In this document: piece after piece, positions 53,100 through 63,627 of the stretch | Position numbering within the stretch: position 1 is the stretch's first letter | Layout: each line of letters starts with the position of its first letter | Assembly: GCA_036346375.1 (NCBI GenBank) | Contig: CM070514.1 | Span: forward strand, 17,326,463 to 17,390,462 | Source of the DNA: Guadua angustifolia | Taxonomy: Eukaryota; Streptophyta; Magnoliopsida; Poales; Poaceae | Direction of reading: 5' to 3' | DNA length: 64,000 nucleotides | The notes under the pieces: model-generated | Seen by the model: only the letters and a program-made list of their open reading frames with translations | What the model was told of the DNA's origin: nothing | Databases searched by the model: none | Made by a program: the position numbers and the translations under genes

Positions 53100-54330
53100 T
53101 CTACCACCACGTTCTCTTTCCCTCTTTTGTAAATAATTCAGAATTGAAGTCCTATTAAATGAGTCATCACTTTTCTTTGCATTTCAGACTATAATTGTTG
53201 TTTTTTGAGATAACACAAACTCATGTGATCATTTCTAATTACAAATTCATGACGTTGTAAATATGGTCTCCATCTCTCCACTGCTAACATCAGAGCTAAA
53301 AACTCTCTCATAAATTGATAGGCCTTGATGAACTGGACTTAATGCCTTACTAAATAATGTCACAGGATGACCTTGTTGCATTAACACTCTCCAACTCCAT
53401 AATTACAAGCATCGGTTTCTATTTCAAATGTTTGATCAAAATCTGTCAACATCAATACTGGAGTAGTAGACATAGCTTGTTTGAGCTTAAGAAATGCTTC
53501 CTCAGCCTAACTATCCCACGAAAAAGCCTTTTCTTCAACAAAATCATTAATGGCTTGGCTATCATTCTGTAATTTTTGACAAACTTTTGGTAATACCCGA
53601 TGAGTCCCACAAATCCTCTTAATTCAGTCATAGTTCTTGGTTTCGGATAGTTCCTCAAGACATGAGTTTTTCAAGGGTCCATTGCTACACCCTGATCTAA
53701 AATCACATGCCCTAAATACTCCAACTGCTTTTGGAGCGAAGACGCATTTGGAACTCTTAACAAACAATTGATGCATTTTTAGAATCTTTAAAACTATGGC
53801 CAAATGCTCAACATGAGACTCCGGATCTAGACTGTAAATCAATATGTTGTCTATAAAGACTAACATGAACTTCGTGAGATACAGTACCAAAACCGAATTC
53901 ATAACACATTGGAACATTTCCGGTGCGTTCGTCAAACCGAATGGCATCACTTTGAATTGGTAGTGCCCATGGTTAGTCTTAAAAGCTGTTTTGATTTCAT
54001 CTGACTCCTTTATACGGATCTGATGGTATCCCACCTGAAGATCCAGCTTGAAAAAATATTTTGTGCTGGCCAAATTCATCTAATGATTCATCGATAACTG
54101 GCATTGGAATTTGTTCTTGATTGTCAGGTCATTCAAACATTGATAATCTACACAGAAGCGCCATGATCCATCCTTTTTTTGCACTAGCAAAACCGGAGAG
54201 GCAAATGGACTAACACTTGGAGTAATTATTCCAGTTGAGAGCATTTCAACTACCTATCTCTCAATTTCATTTTTGTGCAATGGCGAGTAACGATATGGCC
54301 TTGAATTGATTGGAGTAGCTCCTGAAATCA
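53100..54330 (-). pseudogene. Reverse transcriptase and RNase H of the Reina-type element
   Basis: RT upstream blocks (DGSWRFCVDYQ-like) are readable near 54150 in a broken frame. The frame 54079-53624 has STKYFFKLDLQVGYHQIRIK, VMPFGLTNAPEMFQCVMN and the catalytic box VFIDNILIYS (53855-53832), with Asn (codon 53848-53846) at the second catalytic Asp. The thumb (LRGFVGLIGYYQKFVKNY) is at 53630-53560 in the next frame. RNase H is only partly readable at 53520-53140, with several frame changes. Inactive. Confidence 0.83.
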
Positions 54331-54587
54331 AAGGAATGGCATGATCATACTCTCTTTTTGGAGGTAGTCCTTTGGGTTCATTGAAAACTGCCTAGTGTTG
54401 CTCCAGGACTGCCATAACTACTTTTGGAATCACCACATTGGAACCCCATGTGTCAAGTTGATCTACATTCATTGATTTCATTTCTTCTTTCTTATCATGT
54501 TTTACTCCCTGCAACTGAATCCGGTTACCATGATGCTCAAACTCCACCACCTTCTCCTTCCAATACATGTCATGGAGCTATGATCTT

Positions 54588-54956
54588 TTAACCAATCCAT
54601 ACCCAAAATTGTATAATACGCTCCCAGATCCAATACTCCCAATCCATTCTAAAAGTATGACCCTGAGACCACCATTCAAGCTGTGGCACCCAAAAATCAC
54701 ATTGTAACAATTCACCATTTGCTACCAGCACTTGAATCAGTTTTGCTTTATTTGGAAGGCACCCAATTTTCCGAAGAAAGACAGCATTTACAAAGCTATG
54801 TGAGCTGATAGAATCTAATAAAAATAGCATCACATGATTCCTAACCAATGCCAAAATACATATTGTCTCTCCTTGTTCGGTACCTGACATTGCATTAAGA
54901 GATAAATGGTATGTTTCCTCTTGATTAGTATCAGCTGTCTCTAATAGGTCAAGCAC
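54588..54956 (-). pseudogene. Protease region of the Reina-type element
   Basis: The frame shows HLSLNAMSGTEQGETICILA and the active-site strand MLFLLDSISSHSFVNAVF. The usual D-S-G-(A/S)-S-H-S-F reads D-S-I-S-S-H-S-F, so the catalytic Gly is replaced by Ile. The frame opens at 54956 and ends with an early stop at 54588. Confidence 0.8.
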
Positions 54957-55019
54957 CCCATCGGATAAAACCTCACCCTGCTCTCCAACTATGATAGCTT
55001 GCAGCTGTGCCTGACTTGC

Positions 55020-56140
55020 TTTTTACACTGAAGATGATGATTCAATTCATATTTTTCCCCACAATGGCAACATAGGCCATTAGCTCGTCGATATTCCCGA
55101 AGCTGATTTGCCTTCCATAACTCTCCATTACCCAGCTTTAGATTATTGTATTGCTATTTTGTTTTATTCATTCCTCCTCCATCTCAATTAATCCCCACTT
55201 TCTATTTCCATTTTCTTCCCCAGTCAATCACATCTTGTTGTACTCTGGCTAGCAGAGCTGCCCAATCAACGGTTTCAGGAACTTGTCCTTGCACGGCTCC
55301 TCTCAAGTCTAGCTTTAAACCTTAAACAAAATGAGACACAAACAGTTCTTCGCCATATGGATTATGCATTAAAATTTCAAACATCAATTCATCAAACTGA
55401 GCCTTGTATTCTGCCACCGTGCCTATTTATTTAATCTCCACCAACTCTCCTAACAATTTCCTATGGTCAAACGCCCCAAACTTCATTTCAATTGCATGAA
55501 TGAAGTGATCCGAATCCCCCAACTCATTCCGAGTTTTGTGTACTTGCAACCACCTTGCTGCATTACCTTCCATATGCATTGTTGTAGCACTTACCCAAAG
55601 TCCTTCCGGAATATTAAACACTTTAAAGTAATTAGTGCATTTATCCCGCCAAAGTCGAGGGCTTTCCCCATCAAATCTAGGAAAAGCTAGCTTCGGTAAA
55701 GGGTTTCTCATTTGTCCTCCACCTTCTCTTGATAACATAGAATTCAGCTCTAATGATTCTTGCTGGGCACCCATTGCATATCTGGTGTGCATATTACCCG
55801 CTATTGGCGGAGCTTCCTCCTCTACTCTTGCCCATGGATCCAGCTGAACTGGTGTGAGTATTGCCTTTCCCGCAGTCGACGCAGACCCGTCTCCATTCCG
55901 GTTCCCTTCGAATACTATCCTGGTAGCAATTCTGGCCACCGCTTGTGCTGTGGCCTCCAATTGCTTGGAGAGCAAATACTGATATTTCGTGTTTTGCTCC
56001 ACCGCTTTCGATGTTAACTTAGTTCGTGTCAGCAATTGTTGTTGCGTTGTGTCGATCATTCCTACTTGTGCGAATAGCAGGTCCAAACTCTCTTTGTTTG
56101 CAACTAACCTCTCCTCTAATCGTCCCTCCTTTTCTCCCAT
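55020..56140 (-). pseudogene. Gag of the Reina-type element
   Basis: ATG 56140 starts a 237-codon frame with an N-terminal coiled-coil-like part (EERLVANKESLDLLFAQVGM), the capsid blocks LPKLAFPRFDGESPRLWRDK, YFKVFNIPEGLWVSATTMHM and GNAARWLQVHKTR, and a stop at 55427. Capsid continues downstream (YKAQFDELMFEI, HNPYGEELFVSHFV) in broken frame. The zinc knuckle CCHCGEKYELNHHLQC (C-x2-C-type with His and Cys) is at about 55075-55025. The start is well placed about 115 bp after the PBS. Confidence 0.85.
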
Positions 56141-56254
56141 TGCCTACAAGATGAATTAGGTTTGACCTGATGGTTTTGGGGATGCCGTGATGATGGAATC
56201 CAGCCAAGCCAACCAACGTTCTGGAATTTCACAGCTCAAAGCTGGATTGAACAT

Positions 56255-56267
56255 GAATCTGATACCA
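56255..56267 (-). other. Primer-binding site, tRNA-iMet type
   Basis: Minus strand TGGTATCAGATTC, two bases inside the 5' LTR end at 56270, matches the usual plant PBS. Confidence 0.9.
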
Positions 56268-56269
56268 TT

Positions 56270-56651
56270 TGATACATCCCCTTGCCACTGGTTCACTGTG
56301 AGGCGTGAGATTCACTCATGAACGGAAGTTTGAGGGGATCCAGAAAGAGGAAAAAGGAAGAACACCGTGATAGAGTCAGAAGAAGCAAAAGGAGATTTCA
56401 TTCATCATTCTCATTCGTCTTTTTCCTTTCCAAATTTACAGGCTTAATACTCTCTCCGTGATTCACCGCATCTGTCAAAATACCCTCGCAACTGAAAATT
56501 CACCTGCCTAAAACAAACTACCAGATCATTCAGAGTTTACTTTGAAAATTGAAATTACAGCTACAGTAAATCCGACAATCACCATCAGTGCTCCATCGCC
56601 CTTGGATTAACATAACCAGCTTCAACCCGATGATTAGCGCCGTTCGTTACA
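56270..56651 (-). repeat. 5' LTR of the Reina-type element (right)
   Basis: 382 bp, minus strand TGTAACGAACGGCGC...GGGATGTATCA. It pairs with 51213-51594 and is followed by the duplication CGCAT at 56652-56656. Confidence 0.93.
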
Positions 56652-56935
56652 CGCATGTCCAAATCTCAAGACCTAAATGCCTAATTTGATATAGTCGAGA
56701 ACGCTTATTTGGCAACAGCATGTATCATATAATCTATCAAATAGCAACAAATAGACTGAATATATACCCAGAGATATCATCCAGATTCCAAATAATGTGA
56801 GAAAGCTAAACAAGAAATTATGTTGACGGTTGCTGCCAATCTCACACATCAGGGCAATATCAACAATTTGTGAATTAGCAATCTCGTGAAATAATAGTAG
56901 AATCACAATAACAAAATGCGAAGACAAGCGGGTAT

Positions 56936-57913
56936 TCAATCATCGTAGGAACAGTGAGGAGCGGCAGTACAGCCAGCATCGAATGGATCTTCCGAACCAC
57001 AACAGTGCCAGTACTGGAACACTTTGCCTGAATCCGGAGTATCCATGGTCCCACCAGCATGTACGCTTTCAAATTTTCTCTTTGTTTCTCCTGGAGTGGC
57101 AGAAATTAACCATTTAGTTCTATGGATTAGCACTACCGGAGATTGTAATGAGTCGATGACAAGCAACTCAGTTATTACGTCCCTCTAATCCAAATGCTAA
57201 ATGCTAGCTCATGAGGAGATGAATAGTTCTTACATCGGAGAACAAAACCAGGGAGATTACTTATAGAGGTTAGCATTGTGAGGCGGTGAGAGCTCGGAAT
57301 TAGCAGTGCTCACAAAGCCATATGTTTGTTTAATCGAAATTCTAAGCTAGCTCATGAATGCAAAGCCATGAACTTATAATACTGTGTATCGGCTAGAGCT
57401 GCACACATTTGGACAAAACACCTTCAGCAATCCGTGCAATACGAGCCAATCTTAACCCTTGGGCGAGCAATTCTAACAGAACTTAGCTAAATTTGCATAA
57501 TCTGCAACCAAAGCAGCTAAATTTATACTCTAGTTATTCATATAGCTACTGATTGCCCACGAATCAGTCTTTCAAAAGTAACTAACAAGACAACAAGAAG
57601 ACAACCATTTTGCAAGGCTACTACCCCAAAATTAAGCTCCGGCACGGGATCGCATGAGGGTAACAGCAAGCAAGAGCGAATATTTCTCACCTCCAAAGTG
57701 GGCGGTGTGGTAGCGGCACGCCGACGGGTGGTTCGCCGCCTGGTCGTACTGCTTCTTGCAGTTCTTGCACGTGCGGAGCACGGCCCCGCCCGCCTCCGGC
57801 GGCGTAGGAGGCCACCGAAGGCCGGAGGCTGCAGCGCGGCGCGAGCCGGGCCGCGGTGGGCTGGGCCGGGGCGGTGCCCGGAGCAGCGGCGCGCGTGCGA
57901 GCGGCGCGGCCAT
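56936..57913 (-). CDS. Host gene: small CHORD-like Cys/His protein, probably plastid-targeted
   Basis: Two exons: 57913-57691 and 57090-56936, with intron 57690-57091 (GTGAGA...CTCCAG, 600 bp, phase 1). The product is 125 residues. Residues 1-45 are rich in Ala, Arg, Pro and Ser without acidic residues until E40, as in plastid transit peptides. Residues 49-120 carry C49-x2-C52, C66-x2-H69, C104-C105, C115 and H120, in the context CKNCKKQYDQ, ACRYHTAHFGG, YWHCCGSEDPFDAGC. This spacing resembles the zinc-binding CHORD motif; the block GGTMDTPDSGKVFQYWHCCG is, as far as I recall, conserved in small plant proteins of unknown role. The ATG at 57913 is the first in frame after an upstream TTG. No lesion is visible, so it is likely expressed. 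The biochemical role is unknown, and plastid targeting is inferred from composition only. Confidence 0.85.
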
Positions 57914-57989
57914 GCGCAAGTGTGGGGGATCGGGAGTCGGGAGGCGGAGATGAGACAGATGGTCCGACGGATGAATGAATTGTTAGTCG

Positions 57990-58060
57990 CGTAACTTGGG
58001 CTGGGCTGGGCCCGCAGCCTAGTTCCGTTGGCCATGCAAGCCACCGGAAGGTGGGCCTGT
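57990..58060 (-). promoter_or_regulatory. Site II-like promoter motifs of the CHORD-like gene
   Basis: TGGGCC/GGCCCA motifs occur at 58007-58012 (in gctgggcccgc) and 58052-58057 (gtgggcctg), about 95-145 bp upstream of the ATG. Such TCP-binding site II elements are typical of housekeeping and organelle-related plant genes. No clear TATA box is seen on the minus strand here. Confidence 0.4.
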
Positions 58061-58137
58061 ACTTGCTTAGGCATTCAGGGAAGCGCGTTACTCGATGGCA
58101 GATGAATTGGATGTTATTTGGTGGCATATAAAGAAGG

Positions 58138-58424
58138 AGGCATATTTGGTGCAAACTATTTTTACTACGAAAACTTTGTAAAAATCACCTGTAAAGTTTT
58201 GAAGAATTCTCAAAACCTTACCATATGTAAGAGAGGTGAGTCTCTATAGCCCTGCAAAATTTGAAGATGAAACTCAATCGCATTTGAAAGATATGAAAAA
58301 GACAAATTATTATAGAGGCTCACCTCCTTTACATATGGTAATTTTTTAAAAAAATTTCAAAACTTTTACGGGTGGTTTTCACGGAGTTTTCACGATAAAG
58401 GTGGTTTGCACCACATATGCAGCC
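58138..58424. mobile_element. MITE, Mutator-like, with long inverted repeats
   Basis: Arms of about 105 bp (58141-58250 and 58315-58419) are inverted copies: catatttggtgcaaac...tgagtctctata against tatagaggctca...gtttgcaccacatatg. An 11-bp direct repeat TATAAAGAAGG flanks it exactly (58127-58137 and 58425-58435). Long arms plus a 9-11 bp duplication indicate a Mutator-type MITE. It lies about 225 bp upstream of the CHORD-like gene start. Confidence 0.85.
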
Positions 58425-58464
58425 TATAAAGAAGGCAAGATATCTAAATAAATTTTAACATATA

Positions 58465-58600
58465 CTCCTTCCGTCTAAATATAATTGTCACTTTATTACC
58501 ATCAGTGTCTAATTTATAAGACCTATTTTTAATGCTCTTGTCCATAAATATAAGCCATATTTTATATTATAATACAAAATTAGTATGATGTTTCCTATAT
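58465..58600. mobile_element. Possible Stowaway/Tc1-mariner fragment
   Basis: CTCCTTCCGTCTAAATATAA after a TA (58463) closely resembles the Stowaway end CTCCCTCCGTCCC, followed by the usual AT-rich body with ataagccatattttata. No matching inverted end was found, so it is probably truncated; the right border is arbitrary. Confidence 0.4.
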
Positions 58601-59845
58601 ACCCGCAATATATATCCATCTTAGTTCATATCCTCTATATGCATGCATTGAATATAGTGCTTAATGATAATAATTAGGGATAATCTAGTCATTTCTAGTA
58701 TATTCTTAGTCTATGCGCCAAGATGAAATACGTGTATATAAACACTAGTGACTTCTCAGGACCATACATAGAAATTTTCATAAAATTTGTAGTCCATTTG
58801 ACAGCTTAACCAAAATATAGATCAGTAAAATCCAGATATGAAAAGCGTCTTTTGGAGAAAGCCGTTTTCATTGTAAGGAAGTGTAAACCCCATAATGCCG
58901 CTTTCCCTTTCTCTGCTCCCTCTTGTGATAACTGCGCGGGCCAGAGCACGTGTGCCGTGTCCACACGACACAGAGTGTGCATTGCGCATGCACTAGCTAG
59001 CCCCTACACTCAGGCCAATGTTGCAACGTCACATTTGCTCCCTACCGCGGCAGACACCCAGTTGACTGCTCCCTACTGTGGCATCCATCGAGCAACCTGC
59101 TACACCCAGGCATGTCACGCTCGTACGAAAACTTGCACCGCCACCTGCCTGAGCCACTTCTATGCCTAGCTTCCACTATAGCCACCGAAAGCCTAGCACA
59201 TACGTACGTCTTCTTCACCATAAAACTTGCACCACTCCTTGCCGATGTCCTTTTCCCCATGTCTGCCGAATCGAGCTTGTGGACCAATTCGGCCATGCAT
59301 CTCCCCTTCTTGTGCCTATATAAGGCTAGCCATACTTATAGAAGCCCCCCACAACCCCCATACTCCTCATTCATGGTGTCAAGCTGCATTGCCCACAGAC
59401 GGGCGCCACTACCACTGAACCTGTAGAGATCAGGGCAAGCTCAATCTAGGCAATCGGTGAGCAAAATCCTAATTACTTTGGTCTAGAGCATCATTACTTT
59501 GGTTGTAGCTCATCTAGCTGCCACGCCACCACTACTATTTTCTCCTTTTCCTCATCTCCGGCCAATGGTGCTAATCTTTCCTCAACTACTCCCGGACGCA
59601 TCAAGGTACTAAATGGCCACACCTAGCCCCCCGATCGTTCCCCCATTTTTCGAGCATAAGCATCTCTCTGACTTTCTTTCATCTACCTGAATCTCCCTCC
59701 ACTGCTCCTTCTCATTTCTAGCCATCTCTGTTTGTCGCCGACACCTCCCTAGCATCGCCATCCCTCCCCCTAGCTAGTCCCACCGTCGGCTGCACTAAGA
59801 TATTGTCTCCTCCGTCCCAAGACCTTATTAACCCTATTAACTTGC
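58601..59845 (+). promoter_or_regulatory. Intergenic DNA with a promoter-like stretch
   Basis: A G-box (CACGTG, 58947-58952), CATGCA (RY-type) motifs at 58988 and 59294 and a TATA box (TATATAAG, 59317-59324) stand in order on the plus strand, with ATG 59373 about 50 bp downstream of the TATA box. That ATG opens only 17 codons before TAG, so no gene product can be named. Either a promoter of a lost or multi-exon gene, or chance. ORFs at 58852-59426 look like chance frames. Confidence 0.35.
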
Positions 59846-60016
59846 TTGTCTCACTCACAACTTGTAGATGCCTGTCCATTGGGTTCCATGCTATCGGACA
59901 CTTGCTCGCTGGTATACACAGCCTACTCCACACCCTCAAGGGAAGTCTCGGTTGAGTACATAGCCGAGGTGGTTATTCATGGCATCAGCATCCTGGAGCA
60001 ACCCCTCAAGTTCCAC
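59846..60016 (+). other. Open frame cut by a solo LTR (possible broken gene)
   Basis: The frame reaches 60016 (…EYIAEVVIHGISILEQPL…) and ends at the solo LTR. After the LTR and its duplicated target, the same frame is open from 63341 to a TAG at about 63447-63449, some 36 more codons (for example YEAAYKAIVCVRHDHPK). An open run of over 90 codons across the insertion point is suggestive of an old coding exon, but I recognise no family. Confidence 0.3.
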
Positions 60017-63000
60017 TGTCGGAACCCGAATATACAAATCCGAACCCTCTGTGTATTCCGCACTAGTTCAAGATCACGCTAGTACACACATGCTCAATAT
60101 AGATGAATATCACAATCATACTCAGCGATAATATAATAAAGACTTCAACAAGTTAAGTATAATTATTTAACGACCTTATGGTCCACCTTACATGAATACG
60201 CTACGCAGGGCTAAAATAGAAAGTAAATAAATAGTAGCAAAAATAAATATAAGCATAGAAACCCTTCAACTGCCACAAGCAACTGACAAGATTCGCACCC
60301 TAATTGTTCGCCTCCTCGTGGATCTCCTCTTCAAAAGCAGGCGTTGCTTCTTCTCCAACAGATGATGTTTTGTTGCAAGGGGTGAGTACATAAAGCACCC
60401 AACAAGCCGTGCACAAAATGCAAGTTTATATACTATATACATGGTTTAGTACAAAGGATAGGTTACAAGGCTATTTTGCATAAACAAATTTTGTAAAAGA
60501 ATAACATAAATAGATTGAAAGACAGTAAAAAAAATAATAACAATAATAACTTTTGCATTTATTTTCATTAACCATCTCACCACCTTTTTCTCATTTCAAC
60601 CTTCCATTCTCATATTTGTTTTGATAAAAACTAATCCTTGACTGTAATCACCGAGCAATGCTCAATACTGTGAGCACGGCTATTCAAATAGGTTTTACAC
60701 TCTGCAGAGGTTATACACTTTACCCACAAGATATAATCATACACCACAAAGACGAGTGATCATAACGAAGCCTTTCCAATGCCTGTCTAAACCCAGTACT
60801 ATTTGCTAAGGTTTCAACACTGGTGAGACTAGTTACCATATCCATGACCCCCTCTTGCACCATGTGAGCCAACCCATGCGAGAACTGGTTACCACTACTT
60901 GGGCCTCACACCACCAAAATAATACTAAAGTTTAGACTCAACAAGTTAATCAGCTAGTTCTATCCCAAACCAGACTTATAGATGCATGAATGACTCAGTT
61001 CAAATTCTTGCAAGGTTAAGTCTTAAATTGACCAAGGCAAGACTAACCAAAAATCATCATAACCACAAACCACAATTGACATAAAAAGCAATGTGACCGC
61101 CCGTATACCACATTGGCCCACCACAAATACATGCCACTTGCCTCGGTCTAAATCAATTTACCACCCCAGTTGATGTACCATGCAACATGTGCCATCAACG
61201 ATACCAATATTGTGTGACAACACCCAACACACAAGTTAATAAATATGTTCCATAATCATTAAGTAAGATTAATCATTTGTACATAAAATGATGAATCGTT
61301 GCATGGCTAAACATACTACTTGCGTTCTAACTACCCACATTGGTAATTATAGCTACCAATTAACATTAAACCATTCTAGGGTGACAAATGAGATATGGCA
61401 TATGACATGGCAAGGTAGATGTAATTCAAGTGGACGATTAGCTATTCCCAACATATGGAAAACAATAGATAATTAAAATACCATCCGATACATTGAAACA
61501 ATATTATATTTAAAGCATAGGTTTAACATGATCAAAGCACGACTTGCCTTCAAAGAGTTCTGAATCTTGCTCTGGAACTTGATCAAGTGCTGGCTCCTCG
61601 ACGACAAACTCACCGGGCAACTCAACGTTTATGTGTAACGAGAAAAAATCAATAAATACCTAAAATAGAGAGCAACATCAATTCTAAAATTAAATAAAAT
61701 TCACCATTAAATAGAGAATGATTTTATAAATTTTTAGAGACTTGAATCACCTCAATCGGAGTTTGGATGCAAAAGATATAGCCATTCAAAGTTTGAAATA
61801 AATGGAAAATCACAAAAATAAGAAATTCCGAATTATCCAAATTAATTTCATATGGGAAATTCATATTTAGGATGTCATGCTGACGTCAGCACCAAAATAA
61901 ATTTCGGCTAAAATATTTTCTACTGAAAATTAATTATGACGTCATTGCTAACGTCACCTAACACGTGGCCCAATCAAAGGGCGACACATGCCGCAGTCTA
62001 CGGACTCAGTCCACGGCTCGGCCTTGGTCCATCGTGGACCGGCGGCACTGTGCCTGTGCACCAGCTGATGCAAGCCATGGCATCAGCAGTGGCACACGAC
62101 CCAATCATGATGCGACAAGCAGCACTATGCGACTGGTGGAATCTCGGTGCAATCCCTCATCCATCCGATTTGAAATGAACGGCTGAGATCAAACGATGCG
62201 ACGTGACTTAGAACTACAGTGGGGGCGACACATGGCTGCGCTTCAGCCATTGGATCCAGATCGGACGGCGATGATAGGCGAAGCGGCGGTGCACATACGC
62301 GGCACGATCTGAACCAAGTAGCATGGATCCAATGGCTGATGGCAGCGAAGCAACGCGTTACAACTAGAACTGAACGATTAAGATCTAAAGGTGGGGGTTG
62401 AAGGAGTCATTTTCTGTAGATGCGGCAACGTGGCTTGATCGTGGCCATTGGATGAAGAACTGACGATGGTCGAGCTTCCGAATGGTGATGGCGGCACGAC
62501 GATGAACCCTTGCTGGAGAGGAGGAAGACAACACGCGGCGCAGCGATCTAGGGCTTCTCCAGCGACACGAGGGGGTGCGTTCGACACGGCTCGGCACGGG
62601 CGACGCTCCGACGGTTTCTATGACGGCGAAAGCGATTGGACAGTGGTAGGGCGAGTGGCGGAACGGCTCGGGGACTACGGCAAGCTCACGCAGGTGGACG
62701 AGGGTGTCTCGATGTGCGTGCATTGGCCAGGAGATGCGGTACGAGGTGGGGAATCCAAGGGTGGTGATGGCACATTAAATAGCAGTCTCGACGTCCGCAA
62801 ATCTCGCGCGAAACGAAGTCCACCCGAATATGATGGAAAAATCCGGCGAAGATGCGGACGGGCGACGTGGCAGCATCGTGAGCGTCCGAGCAGCGATAGA
62901 TCGACGGTGCATGAGCACACAATGACACGGCACGACGACAGGAGTCCGATCAAGATCGAATGACCAGGGATTAGGGTTTCGACGGCGATGGCAGGCTGGG

Positions 63001-63335
63001 CTGCGCACGAAGGAAATAGGCCAGACTAATTAGGTTTCAGCCCAATTACTATCTATAGAATTTTAAACCATTTTCGAATAAAAACAATTCAGGAAAATAA
63101 ACAAAGCCAAAATAAATAGCAAGAAAATCCAGAAAAATTCCAGAAAATACCTTGAGACATTTAGAACCCAATTAAAATATTTCCAAAAAAACTAATCAAT
63201 ACTTTTTACGGAACAATTAAAAGATTGCAAATGGCCTAATTCAATAAATATAAAATAAATTAATAAATTCTCAAAAAAATCAAATAAAAGGAACAAGCAC
63301 AATAAATAAAAAAAACAGAAAATTGGGACGTTACA
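60017..63335 (-). mobile_element. Solo chromoviral LTR 2
   Basis: 3319 bp, plus strand TGTCGGAACCCGAAT...AAATTGGGACGTTACA, flanked by TCCAC (60012-60016) and TCCAT (63336-63340), a 5-bp duplication with one mismatch. Blocks shared with the solo LTR at 10372-25450, in the same orientation: ccctctgtgtattc, agtacacac, tcacaatcatac, gaccttatggt, gcacgacttgccttc-like, and tgacgtcagca. No internal domain. The GC-rich centre (61900-62960) keeps ORFs open on both strands (for example 62448-62963); these correspond to the GC-rich U3 of the family and are not genes. Confidence 0.88.
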
Positions 63336-63340
63336 TCCAT

Positions 63341-63627
63341 AGACAAAGATCCTACATCCGTACAACACTCTATGAAGCGGCATACAAAGCCATTGTCTGT
63401 GTTCGCCATGATCACCCTAAGATATCTTGGATGTTTTACTTCTAGCCTACACACCTAGACAATGGGGACAACCACATCCACCGGGGCACCTGCGTCAAGC
63501 CCCATGGCCCACTCCTATATCTTGATGGCCTGGTAAGGTCATTTGAGGACCCACCTTTATGGCTAGGAAGGCCTTCATGTTCATATAGTTGACTCAAGAG
63601 CAAGGCTCAGAGAAGGAACAAGAACTT
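63341..63627. other. Host DNA between two LTRs
   Basis: Right flank of solo LTR 2. Apart from the possible continuation of the cut frame (63341-63449), nothing is recognised. Confidence 0.4.

Larger units (their letters stand above)
51213..56651 (-). mobile_element. Complete Reina-type chromovirus (Ty3/Gypsy)
   Basis: 5439 bp with 382-bp LTRs, both with TG...CA ends, an initiator-Met PBS (56267-56255), a polypurine tract on the minus strand (51605-51595, AGGAGAGGAGG) and an exact duplication CGCAT (51208-51212 and 56652-56656). Order on the minus strand: gag, zinc knuckle, protease, RT, RNase H, integrase, chromodomain. Short total length, short LTRs and the tail motif ILERRLVKQGNAVLTHGLV point to the Reina clade. 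The two LTRs differ at dozens of positions by eye, so the insertion is old. Confidence 0.93.

Noticed and set aside
57698..57994. 98-codon plus-strand Arg/Ala-rich ORF
   Set aside because: Antisense shadow of the GC-rich first exon of the CHORD-like gene.
57538..58074. 178-codon minus-strand ORF overlapping the host gene
   Set aside because: Wrong frame: lacks the Cys/His module and reads through the intron; the spliced 125-residue model fits better.
62448..62963. 171-codon plus-strand ORF
   Set aside because: GC-rich centre of solo LTR 2; no domain, overlapping ORFs on the other strand.
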